Of a DNA stretch of 64,000 bases, positions 34,312-47,580 are shown piece after piece. The notes beneath the pieces are model-generated. The model had not been told where the DNA came from. It did not search any database and saw only the letters and a program-made list of their open reading frames with translations. Location: the NCBI GenBank assembly GCA_964016885.1, contig OZ024740.1, positions 294,935,097 through 294,999,096 of the forward strand, given 5' to 3'. Numbering within the stretch: position 1 is the first letter of the stretch; the number at the start of each line of letters is the position of its first letter. Both the position numbers and the translations under genes were made by a program. Source of the stretch: Eledone cirrhosa. Lineage: Eukaryota > Mollusca > Cephalopoda > Octopoda > Eledonidae.

Positions 34312-37300
34312 CCACTTCTCTCACTCTGTCATATCTCCACCTCTGCCACTTCTCTCACTCTGTCATATCTCCACCTCTGCCATTTCTCTCTCTCTGTCAC
34401 ATATCCACCTCTGTCACTTCTCTCACTCTGTCACATCTCCATCTTTGTCACTTCTCTCACTCTGTCACATCTCCACCTCTGTCACATCTCCACCTCTGTC
34501 ACTTCTCTCACTCTGTCACATCTCCACCTCTGTCACTTCTCTTACTCTGTCACATCTCCAGCTCTGCCACTTCTCTCACTCTGTCATATCTCCATCTTTG
34601 TCACTTCTCTCACTCTGCCACATCTCCACCTCTGTCACTTCTCTCACTCTGTCATATCTCCACCTCTGTCACTTCTCTCACTCTGTCACATCTCCATCTC
34701 TGTCACTTCTCTCACTCTGTCACATCTCCATCTCTGTCACTTCTCTCACTCTGTCATATCTCCACCTCTGTCACTTCTCTCACTCTGTCACATCTCTCAC
34801 TCTGTCACATCTCTCACTCTGTCACATCTCCACCTCTGTCACATCTCCACCTCTGTCACTTCTCTCACTCTGTCACATCTCCACCTCTGTCACATCTCCA
34901 TCTCTGCCACTTCTCTCACTCTGTCACATCTCCACCTCTGTCACTTTTCTCACTCTGTCACATCTCCATCTTTGTCACTTCTCTCATTCTGTCACATCTC
35001 CACCTCTGTCACATCTCCACCTCTGTCACTTCTCTCACTCTGTCACATCTCCACCTCTGTCACATCTCCATCTCTGTCACATCTCTCACTCTGTCACTTC
35101 CCTCACTCTGTCACATCGCCACCTCTGTCACTTCTCTCACTCTGTCACATCTCCACCTCTATCACATCGCCACCTCTGTCACTTCTCTAACTCTGTCACA
35201 TCTCCATCTCTGTCACTTCTCTCACTCTGTCACATCTCCACTTCTGTGACTTCTCTCACTCTGTCACATCTCCACCTCTGTCACTTCTCTCACTCTGTCA
35301 CATATCCACCTCTGTCACTTCTCTCACTCTGTTACAGCTCCACCTCTGTCACTTCTCTCACTCTGTCACATCTCCATCTTTGTCACTTCTCTCACTCTGT
35401 CACATCTCCACCTCTGTCTCATCTCCACCTCTGTCACTTCTCTCACTCGGTCACATCTCCACCTCTGTCACTTCTCTTACTCTGTCACATCTCCACCTCT
35501 GTCGCATCTCCACCTCTGTCACTTCTCTCACTCTGTCACATCTCCACCTCTGTCACATCTCCATCTCTGTCACATCTCTCACTCTGTCACTTCCCTCACT
35601 CTGTCACATCGCCACCTCTGTCACTTCTCTCACTCTGTCACATCTCCACCTCTATCACATCGCCACCTTTGTCACTTCTCTAACTCTGTCACATCTCCAT
35701 CTCTGTCACTTCTCTCACTCTGTCACATCACCACTTCTGTCACTTCTCTCACTCTGTCACATCTCCACCTCTGTCACTTCTCTCACTCTGTCACATATCC
35801 ACCTCTGTCACTTCTCTCACTCTGTCACAGCTCCACCTCTGTCACTTCTCTCACTCTGTCACATCTCCATCTATGTCACTTCTCTCACTCTGTCACATCT
35901 CCACCTCTGTCACTTCTCTCACTCTGTCACATCTCCACCTCTGTCACTTCTCTTACTCTGTCACATCTCCACCTCTGTCACATCTCCACCTCTGTCACTT
36001 CTCTCACTCTGTCACATCTCCATCTCTGTCACTTCTCTCACTCTGTCACATCTCCATCTCTGTCACTTCTCTCACTCTGTCATATCTCCACCTCTGTCAC
36101 TTCTCTCACTCTGTCACATCTCTCACTCTGTCACATCTCTCACTCTGTCACATCTCCACCTCTGTCACATCTCCACCTCTGTCACTTCTCTCACTCTGTC
36201 ACATCTCCACCTCTGTCACATCTCCATCTCTGCCACTTCTCTCACTCTGTCACATCTCCACCTCTGTCACTTTTCTCACTCTGTCACATCTCCATCTTTG
36301 TCACTTCTCTCATTCTGTCACATCTCCACCTCTGTCACATCTCCACCTCTGTCACTTCTCTCACTCTGTCACATCTCCACCTCTGTCACATCTCCATCTC
36401 TGTCACATCTCTCACTCTGTCACTTCCCTCACTCTGTCACATCGCCACCTCTGTCACTTCTCTCACTCTGTCACATCTCCACCTCTATCACATCGCCACC
36501 TCTGTCACTTCTCTAACTCTGTCACATCTCCATCTCTCTCACTTCTCCCACTCTGTCACATCTCCACTTCTGTCACTTCTCTCACTCTGTCACATCTCCA
36601 CCTCTGTCACTTCTCTCACTCTGTCACATATCCACCTCTGTCACTTCTCTCACTCTGTCACAGCTCCACCTCTGTCACTTCTCTCACTCTGTCACATCTC
36701 CATCTTTGTCACTTCTCTCACTCTGTCACATCTCCACCCCTGTCACATCTCCACCTCTGTCACTTCTCTCACTCTGTCACATCTCCACCTCTGTCACTTC
36801 TCTTACTCTGTCACATCTCCACCTCTGTCACATCTCTACCTCTGTCACGTCTCTCACTCTGTCACATCTCCACCTCTGTCACATCTCCATCTCTGTCACA
36901 TTTCTCACTCTGTCACTTCCCTCCCTCTGTCACATCGCCACCTCTGTCACTTCTCTCACTCTGTCACATCTCCACCTCTATCACATCGCCACATGTGTCA
37001 CTTCTCTAACTCTGTCACATCTCCATCTCTGTCACTTCTCTCACTCTGTCACATCTCCACCTCTGTCACTTCTCTCACTCTGTCACATATCCACCTCTGT
37101 CACTTCTCTCACTCTGTCACAGCTCCACCTCTGTCACTTCTCTCACTCTGTCACATCTCCATCTTTGTCACTTCTCTCACTCTGTCACATTTCACCTCTG
37201 TCACTTCTCTCACTCTGTCACATCTCCACCTCTGTCACTTCTCTTACTCTGTCACATCTCCACCTCTGTCACATCTCCACCTCTGTCACTTCTCTCACTC

Positions 37301-38271
37301 TGTCACATCTCCAGCTCTGCCACTTCTCTCACTCTGTCACATCTCCATCTTTGTCACTTCTCTCACTCTGTCACATCTCCACCTCTGTCACTTCTCTCAC
37401 TCTGTCATATCTCCACCTCTGTCACTTCTCTCACTCTGTCACATCTCCATCTCTGTCACTTCTCTCACTTTGTCATATCTCCATCTCTGTCACTTCTCTC
37501 ACTCTGTCACATTTCTCACTCTGTCACATCTCCACCTCTGTCACATCTCCACCTCTGTCACTTCTCTAAATCTGTCACATCTCCACCTCTGTCACATCTC
37601 CATCTCTGCCACTTCTCTCACTCTGTCACATCTCCACCTCTGTTACTTTTCTCATTCTGTCACATCTCCATCTTTGTCACTTCTGTCATTCTGTCACATC
37701 TCCACCTCTGTCACATCTCCATCTCTGTCACTTCTCTCACTCTGTCACATCTCCACCTCTGTCACATCTCCATCTCTGTCACCTCTCTCACTCTGTCACA
37801 TCTCCACCTCTGTCACTTCTCTCACTCTGTCACATCTCCACCTCTGTCACATCTCCATCTCTGTCACTTCTCTCACTCTGTCACATCTCCAGCTCTGCCA
37901 CTTCTCTCACTCTGTCACATCTCCATCTTTGTCACTTCTCTCACTCTGTCACATCTCCACCTCTGTCACTTCTCTCACTCTGTCATATCTCCCCCTCTGC
38001 CACTTCTCTCACTCTGTCACATCTCCATCTCTGTCACTTCACTCACTCTGTCACATCTCCATCTCTGCCACTTCTCTCACTCTGTCACATCTCCATCTTT
38101 GTCACTTCTCTCACTCTGTCACATCTCCACCTCTGTCACTTCTCTCACTCTGTCATATCTCCCCCTCTGCCACTTCTCTCACTCTGTCACATCTCCACCT
38201 CTGTCACTTCTCTCACTCTGTCATATCTCCATCTCTGTCACTTCTCTCACTCTGTCATATCTCCACCTCTG
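34312..38271. repeat. Satellite higher-order block B, copy 2
   Basis: Direct tandem duplicate of 30,352-34,311. Similarity at the same offset continues only to about 38,325, then stops. Differences include CATCTATGTC at 35,869 versus CATCTTTGTC at 31,909, and CTCCCTCTGT near 36,921 versus CTCACTCTGT near 32,961. Confidence 0.92.
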
Positions 38272-40165
38272 CCACTTCTCTCACTCTGTCATATCTCCAC
38301 CTCTGCCACTTCTCTCACTCTGTCACATCTCCATCTCTGCCACTTCTCTCACGCTGTTACATCTCCATCTCTGTCACTTCACTCACTCTGTCACATCTCC
38401 ACCTCTGTCACATCTCCATCTCTGTCACTTCTCCATCTCTGCCACTTCTCTCACTCTGTCAGATCTCCACCTCTGTCACATCTCTCACTCTGTCACATCT
38501 CCACCTCTGTCAATTCTCTCACTCTGTCACATCTCCACCTCTGTCACATCTCTCACTCTGTCACATCTCCACCCCTATCACATCACTCTACTCTGTCACA
38601 TCTCCACCTCTGTCACATCTCCATTTCTGTCACATCTCCACCTCTGTCACTCCTCTCACTCTGTCATATCTCCATCTCTGTCACTTCTCTCACTCTGTCA
38701 CATCTCTCACTCTGTCACATCTCAACCTCTGTCACTTCTCTCACTCTGTCACATCACCTCTGTCACATCTCTTACTCTGTCACATCTCCACCTCTGTCAC
38801 TTCTCTCACTCTGTCACATCTCCACCTCTGTCACATCTCCATCTCTGTCACTTCTCTCACTCTGTCACATCTCCACCTCTGTCACTTCTCTCACTCTGTC
38901 ACATCTCCACCTCTGTCACATCTCCACCTCTGTCACTTCTCTCACTCTGTCACATCTCCACCTCTGTCACTTCTCTAACTCTGTCACATCTCCATCTCTG
39001 TCACTTCTCTCACTCTGTCACATCTCCACTTCTGTCACTTCTCTCACTCTGTCACATCTCCAGCTCTGCCACTTCTCACACTCTGTCACATCTCCACCTC
39101 TGTCACTTCTCTCACTCTGTCACATCTCCATCTCTGTCACTTCTCTCACTTTGTCATATCTCCATCTCTGTCACTTCTCTCACTCTGTCACATCTCTCAC
39201 TCTGTCACATCTCCACCTCTGTCACATCTCCACCTCTGTCACTTCTCTCACTCTGTCACATCTCCACCTCTGTCACATCTCCATCTCTGCCACTTCTCTC
39301 ACTCTGTCACATCTCCACCTCTGTCACTTTTCTCATTCTGTCACATCTCCATCTTTGTCACTTCTCTCATTCTGTCACATCTCCACCTCTGTCACATCTC
39401 CACCTCTGTCACTTCTCTCACTCTGTCACATCTCCACCTCTGTCACATATCCACTTCTGTCACTTCTCTCACTCTGTCACATCTCCATCTCTGTCACTTC
39501 TCTCACTCTGTCACATCTCCAGCTCTGCCACTTCTCTCACTCTGTCACATCTCCATCTTTGTCACTTCTCTCACTCTGTCACATCTCCATCTTTGTCACT
39601 TCTCTCACTCTGTCACATCTCCACCTCTGTCACATCTCCACCTCTGTCACTTCTCTCACTCTGTCACATCTCCACCCCTGTCACTTCTCTCACTCTGTCA
39701 CATCTCCACCTCTGTCACATCTCCACCTCTGTCACTTCTCTCACTCTGTCACATCTCCATCTCTGTCACTTCTCTCACTCTGTCACATCTCCAGCTCTGC
39801 CACTTCTCTCACTCTGTCACATCTCCATTTTGTCACTTCTCTCACTCTGTCACATCTCCACCTCTGTCACTTCTCTCACTCTGTCATATCTCCACCTCTG
39901 TCACTTCTCTCACTCTGTCACATCTCCATCTCTGTCACTTCTCTCACTCTGTGACATCTCCAGCTCTGCCACTTGTTTCACTCTGTCACATATCCACCTC
40001 TGTTACATCTTTCACTCTGTCATATATCCACCTCTGCCACTTCTCTCACTCTGTCACATCTCCACCTCTGTCACTTCTCTCACGCTGTCACATCTCCATC
40101 TCTGTCACTTCTCTCACTCTGTCATATCTCCACCTCTGTCACTTCTCTCACTCTGTCACATCTCT

Positions 40166-43100
40166 CACTCTGTCACATCTCCACCTCTGTCACATCTCCA
40201 CCTCTGTCACTTCTCTCACTCTGTCACATCTCCACCTCTGTCACATCTCCATCTCTGCCACTTCTCTCACTCTGTCACATCTCCACCTCTGTCACCTTTC
40301 TCACTCTGTCACATCTCCATCTTTGTCACTTCTCTCATTCTGTCACATCTCCACCTCTGTCACATCTCCACCTCTGTCACTTCTCTCACTCTGTCACATC
40401 TCCACCTCTGTCACATCTCCATCTCTGTCACATCTCTCACTCTGTCACTTCCCTCACTCTGTCACATCGCCACATCTGTCACTTCTCTCACTCTGTCACA
40501 TCTCCACCTCTATCACATCGCCACCTCTGTCACTTCTCTAACTCTGTCACATCTCCACTTCTGTCACTTCTCTCACTCTGTCACATCTACACCTCTGTCA
40601 CTCCTCTCACTCTGTCACATATCCACCTCTGTCACTTATCTCACTCTGTCACAGCTCCACCTCTGTCACTTCTCTCACTCTGTCACATCTCCATCTTTGT
40701 CACTTCTCTCACTCTGTCACATCTCCACCTCTGTCACATATCCACCTCTGTCACTTCTCTCACTCTGTTACATCTCCACCTCTGTCACTTCTCTTACTCT
40801 GTCACATCTCCACCTCTGTCACTTCTCTCACTCTGTCACATCTCCACCTCTGTCACATCTCCATCTCTGTCACATCTCTCACTCTGTCACTTCCCTCACT
40901 CTGTCACATCGCCACCTCTGTCACTTCTCTCATTCTGTCACATCTCCACCTCTATCACATCGCCACCTCTGTCACTTCTCTAACTCTGTCACATCTCCAT
41001 CTCTGTCACTTCTCTCACTCTGTCACATCACCACTTCTGTCACTTCTCTCACTCTGTCACATCTCCACCTCTGTCACTTCTCTCACTCTGTCATATATCC
41101 ACCTCTGTCACTTCTCTCACTCTGTCACAGCTCCACCTCTGTCACTTCTCCCACTTTGTCACATCTCCATCTTTGTCACTTCTCTCACTCTGTCACATCT
41201 CCACCTCTGTCACATCTCCACCTCTGTCACTTCTCTCACTCTGTCACATCTCCACCTCTGTCACTTCTCTTACTCTGTCACATCTCCACCTCTGTCACAT
41301 CTCCACCTCTGTCACTTCTCTCACTCTGTCACATCTCCACCTCTGTCACTTCTCTTACTCTGTCACATCTCCACCTCTGTCACATCTCCATCTCTGTCAC
41401 TTCTCTCACTCTGTCACATCTCCAGCTCTGCCACTTCTCTCACTCTGTCACATCTCCATCTTTGTCACTTCTCTCACTCTGTCATATCTCCACCTCTGTC
41501 ACTTCTCTCACTCTGTCACATCTCCATCTCTGTCACTTCTCTCACTCTGTCACATCTCCATCTCTGCCACTTCTCTCACTCTGTCACATATCCACCTCTG
41601 TTACATCTCTCACTCTGTCATATCTCCACCTCTGCCACTTCTCTCACTCTGTCACATCTCCACCTCTGTCACTTCTCTCACTCTGTCACATCTCCATCTC
41701 TGTCACTTCTCTCACTTTGTCATATCTCCATCTCTGTCACTTCTCTCAATCTGTCACATCTCTCACTCTGTCACATCTCCACCTCTGTCACATCTCCACC
41801 TCTGTCACTTTTCTCATTCTGTCACATCTCCATCTTTGTCACTTCTCTCATTCAGTCACATCTCCACCTCTGTCACATCTCCACCTCTGTCACTTCTCTC
41901 ACTCTGTCACATCTCCACCTCTGTCACATCTCCATCTCTGTCACGTCTCTCACTCTGTCACATCTCCACCTCTGTCACTTCTCTCACTCTGTCACATCTC
42001 CACCTCTGTCACTTCTCTCACTCTGTCACATCTCCACCTCTGTCACATATCCACCTCTGTTACATCTCTCACTCTGTCATATCTCCACCTCTGCCACTTC
42101 TCTCACTCTGTCACATCTCCACCTCTGTCACTTCTCTCACTCTGTCACATCTCCATCTCTGTCACTTCTCTCACTTTGTCATATCTCCATCTCTGTCACT
42201 TCTCTCACTCTGTCACATCTCTCACTCTGTCACATCTCCACCTCTGTCACATCTCCACCTCTGTCACTTCTCTCACTCTGTCACATCTCCACCTCTGTCA
42301 CATCTCCATCTCTGCCACTTCTCTCACTCTGTCACATCTCCACCTCTGTTACTTTTCTCATTCTGTCACATCTCCATCTTTGTCACTTCTCTCATTCTGT
42401 CACATCTCCACCTCTGTCACATCTCCACCTCTGTCACTTCTTTCACTCTGTCACATCTCCACCCCTGTCACATCTCCATCTCTGTCACGTCTCTCACTCT
42501 GTCACATCTCCACCTCTGTCACTTCTCTCACTCTGTCACATCTACACCTCTGTCACTTCTCTCACTCTGTCACATCTCCACCTCTGTCACATCTCCATCT
42601 CTGTCACTTCTCTCACTCTGTCACATCTCCAGCTCTGCCACTTCTCTCACTCTGTCACATCTCCATCTTTGTCACTTCTCTCACCCTGTCACATCTCCAC
42701 CTCTGTCACTTCTCTCACTCTGTCACATCTCCATCTCTGTCACTTCTCTCACTTTGTCATATCTCCATCTCTGTCACTTCTCTCACTCTGTCACATCTCT
42801 CACTCTGTCACATCTCCACCTCTGTCACATCTCCACCTCTGTCACTTCTCTCACTCTGTCACATCTCCACCTCTGTCACATCTCCATCTCTGCCACTTCT
42901 CTCACTCTGTCACATCTCCACCTCTGTCACTTTTCTCATTCTGTCACATCTCCATCTTTGTCACTTCTCTCATTCTGTCACATCTCCACCTCTGTCACAT
43001 CTCCACCTCTGTCACTTCTCTCACTCTGTCACATCTCCACCTCTGTCACATATCCACTTCTGTCACTTCTCTCACTCTGTCACATCTCCATCTCTGTCAC

Positions 43101-43293
43101 TTATCTCACTCTGTCACATCTCCAGCTCTGCCACTTCTCTCACCCCGTTACATCTCCATCTTTGTCACTTCTCTCACTCTGTCACATCTCCATCTTTGTC
43201 ACTTCTCTCACTCTGTCACATCTCCACCTCTGTCACATCTCCACCTCTGTCACTTCTCTCACTCTGTCACATCTCCACCTCTGTCACTTCTCT
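40166..43293. repeat. Satellite higher-order block C, copy 1 (period 3,128 then 3,094 bp)
   Basis: It matches 43,294-46,434. The offset is 3,128 bp (184 x 17) to about 42.0 kb and 3,094 (182 x 17) beyond, because copy 2 lacks two units near 45,130. Shared landmarks are CTCTATCACATCG at 40,508/43,636, TCATTCAGTCACATC near 41,831/44,959 and CACCCCGTTACATC at 43,141/46,235. Confidence 0.9.
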
Positions 43294-46200
43294 TACTCTG
43301 TCACATCTCCACCTCTGTCACATCTCCACCTCTGTCACTTCTCTCACTCTGTCACATCTCCACCTCTGTCACATCTCCATCTCTGCCACTTCTCTCACTC
43401 TGTCACATCTCCACCTCTGTCACCTTTCTCACTCTGTCACATCTCCATCTTTGTCACTTCTCTCATTCTGTCACATCTCCACCTCTGTCACATCTCCACC
43501 TCTGTCACTTCTCTCACTCTGTCACATCTCCACCTCTGTCACATCTCCATCTCTGTCACATCTCTCACTCTGTCACTTCCCTCACTCTGTCACATCGCCA
43601 CATCTGTCACTTCTCTCACTCTGTCACATCTCCACCTCTATCACATCGCCACCTCTGTCACTTCTCTAACTCTGTCACATCTCCACTTCTGTCACTTCTC
43701 TCACTCTGTCACATCTACACCTCTGTCACTCCTCTCACTCTGTCACATATCCACCTCTGTCACTTATCTCACTCTGTCACAGCTCCACCTCTGTCACTTC
43801 TCTCACTCTGTCACATCTCCATCTTTGTCACTTCTCTCACTCTGTCACATCTCCACCTCTGTCACATATCCACCTCTGTCACTTCTCTCACTCTGTTACA
43901 TCTCCACCTCTGTCACTTCTCTTACTCTGTCACATCTCCACCTCTGTCACTTCTCTCACTCTGTCACATCTCCACCTCTGTCACATCTCCATCTCTGTCA
44001 CATCTCTCACTCTGTCACTTCCCTCACTCTGTCACATCGCCACCTCTGTCACTTCTCTCATTCTGTCACATCTCCACCTCTATCACATCGCCACCTCTGT
44101 CACTTCTCTAACTCTGTCACATCTCCATCTCTGTCACTTCTCTCACTCTGTCACATCACCACTTCTGTCACTTCTCTCACTCTGTCACATCTCCACCTCT
44201 GTCACTTCTCTCACTCTGTCATATATCCACCTCTGTCACTTCTCTCACTCTGTCACAGCTCCACCTCTGTCACTTCTCCCACTTTGTCACATCTCCATCT
44301 TTGTCACTTCTCTCACTCTGTCACATCTCCACCTCTGTCACATCTCCACCTCTGTCACTTCTCTCACTCTGTCACATCTCCACCTCTGTCACTTCTCTTA
44401 CTCTGTCACATCTCCACCTCTGTCACATCTCCACCTCTGTCACTTCTCTCACTCTGTCACATCTCCACCTCTGTCACTTCTCTTACTCTGTCACATCTCC
44501 ACCTCTGTCACATCTCCATCTCTGTCACTTCTCTCACTCTGTCACATCTCCAGCTCTGCCACTTCTCTCACTCTGTCACATCTCCATCTTTGTCACTTCT
44601 CTCACTCTGTCATATCTCCACCTCTGTCACTTCTCTCACTCTGTCACATCTCCATCTCTGTCACTTCTCTCACTCTGTCACATCTCCATCTCTGCCACTT
44701 CTCTCACTCTGTCACATATCCACCTCTGTTACATCTCTCACTCTGTCATATCTCCACCTCTGCCACTTCTCTCACTCTGTCACATCTCCACCTCTGTCAC
44801 TTCTCTCACTCTGTCACATCTCCATCTCTGTCACTTCTCTCACTTTGTCATATCTCCATCTCTGTCACTTCTCTCAATCTGTCACATCTCTCACTCTGTC
44901 ACATCTCCACCTCTGTCACATCTCCACCTCTGTCACTTTTCTCATTCTGTCACATCTCCATCTTTGTCACTTCTCTCATTCAGTCACATCTCCACCTCTG
45001 TCACATCTCCACCTCTGTCACTTCTCTCACTCTGTCACATCTCCACCTCTGTCACATCTCCATCTCTGTCACGTCTCTCACTCTGTCACATCTCCACCTC
45101 TGTCACTTCTCTCACTCTGTCACATCTCCACGTCTGTCACATATCCACCTCTGTTACATCTCTCACTCTGTCATATCTCCACCTCTGCCACTTCTCTCAC
45201 TCTGTCACATCTCCACCTCTGTCACTTCTCTCACTCTGTCACATCTCCATCTCTGTCACTTCTCTCACTTTGTCATATCTCCATCTCTGTCACTTCTCTC
45301 ACTCTGTCACATCTCTCACTCTGTCACATCTCCACCTCTGTCACATCTCCACCTCTGTCACTTCTCTCACTCTGTCACATCTCCACCTCTGTCACATCTC
45401 CATCTCTGCCACTTCTCTCACTCTGTCACATCTCCACCTCTGTTACTTTTCTCATTCTGTCACATCTCCATCTTTGTCACTTCTCTCATTCTGTCACATC
45501 TCCACCTCTGTCACATCTCCACCTCTGTCACTTCTTTCACTCTGTCACATCTCCACCCCTGTCACATCTCCATCTCTGTCACGTCTCTCACTCTGTCACA
45601 TCTCCACCTCTGTCACTTCTCTCACTCTGTCACATCTACACCTCTGTCACTTCTCTCACTCTGTCACATCTCCACCTCTGTCACATCTCCATCTCTGTCA
45701 CTTCTCTCACTCTGTCACATCTCCAGCTCTGCCACTTCTCTCACTCTGTCACATCTCCATCTTTGTCACTTCTCTCACCCTGTCACATCTCCACCTCTGT
45801 CACTTCTCTCACTCTGTCACATCTCCATCTCTGTCACTTCTCTCACTTTGTCATATCTCCATCTCTGTCACTTCTCTCACTCTGTCACATCTCTCACTCT
45901 GTCACATCTCCACCTCTGTCACATCTCCACCTCTGTCACTTCTCTCACTCTGTCACATCTCCACCTCTGTCACATCTCCATCTCTGCCACTTCTCTCACT
46001 CTGTCACATCTCCACCTCTGTCACTTTTCTCATTCTGTCACATCTCCATCTTTGTCACTTCTCTCATTCTGTCACATCTCCACCTCTGTCACATCTCCAC
46101 CTCTGTCACTTCTCTCACTCTGTCACATCTCCACCTCTGTCACATATCCACTTCTGTCACTTCTCTCACTCTGTCACATCTCCATCTCTGTCACTTATCT

Positions 46201-46434
46201 CACTCTGTCACATCTCCAGCTCTGCCACTTCTCTCACCCCGTTACATCTCCATCTTTGTCACTTCTCTCACTCTGTCACATCTCCATCTTTGTCACTTCT
46301 CTCACTCTGTCACATCTCCACCTCTGTCACATCTCCACCTCTGTCACTTCTCTCACTCTGTCACATCTCCACCTCTGTCACTTCTCTTACTCTGTCACAT
46401 CTCCACCTCTGTCACATCTCCACCTCTGTCACTT
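43294..46434. repeat. Satellite higher-order block C, copy 2
   Basis: Direct tandem duplicate of 40,166-43,293 with a 34-bp deletion near 45,130. The private variant CACGTCTGTCAC at about 45,130 marks the deletion junction. Confidence 0.9.
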
Positions 46435-47580
46435 CTCTCACTCTGTCACATCTCCATCTCTGTCACTTCTCTCACTCTGTCACATCTCCACCTCTGTCAC
46501 CTTTCTCATTCTGTCACATCTCCATCTTTGTCACTTCTCTCATTCAGTCACATCTCCACCTCTGTCACATCTCCACCTCTGTCACTTCTCTCACTCTGTC
46601 ACATCTCCACCTCTGTCACATCTCCATCTCTGTCACGTCTCTCACTCTGTCACATCTCCACCTCTGTCACTTCTCTCACTCTGTCACATTTCCACCTCTG
46701 TCACTTCTCTCACTCTGTCACATCTCCACCTCTGTCACATATCCACCTCTGTTACATCTCTCACTCTGTCATATATTCACCTCTGCCACTTCTCTCACTC
46801 TGTCACATCTCCACCTCTGTCACTTCTCTCACTCTGTCACATCTCCATCTCTGTCACTTCTCTCACTTTGTCATATCTCCATCTCTGTCACTTCTCTCAC
46901 TCTGTCACATCTCTCACTCTGTCACATCTCCACCTCTGTCACATCTCTACCTCTGTCACTTCTCTCACTCTGTCACATCTCCACCTTTGTCACATCTCCA
47001 TCTCTGCCACTTCTCTCACTCTGTCACATCTCCACCTCTGTTACTTTTCTCATTCTGTCACATCTCCATCTTTGTCACTTCTCTCATTCTGTCACATCTC
47101 CACCTCTGTCACATCTCCACCTCTGTCACTTCTTTCACTCTGTCACATCTCCACCCCTGTCACATCTCCATCTCTGTCACGTCTCTCACTCTGTCACATC
47201 TCCACCTCTGTCACTTCTCTCACTCTGTCACATCTCCACCTCTGTCACTTCTCTCACTCTGTCACATCTCCACCTCTGTCACATCTCCATCTCTGTCACT
47301 TCTCTCACTCATTCACATCTCCAGCTCTGCCACTTCTCTAACTCTGTCACATCTCCATATTTGTCACTTCTCTCACTCTGTCACATCTCCACCTCTGTCA
47401 CTTCTCTCACTCTGTCACATCTCCATCTCTGTCACTTCTCTCACTTTGTCATATCTCCATCTCTGTCACTTCTCTCACTCTGTCACATCTCTCACTCTGT
47501 CACATCTCCACCTCTGTCACATCTCCACCTCTGTCACTTCTCTCACTCTGTCACATCTCCACCTCTGTCACATCTCCATC

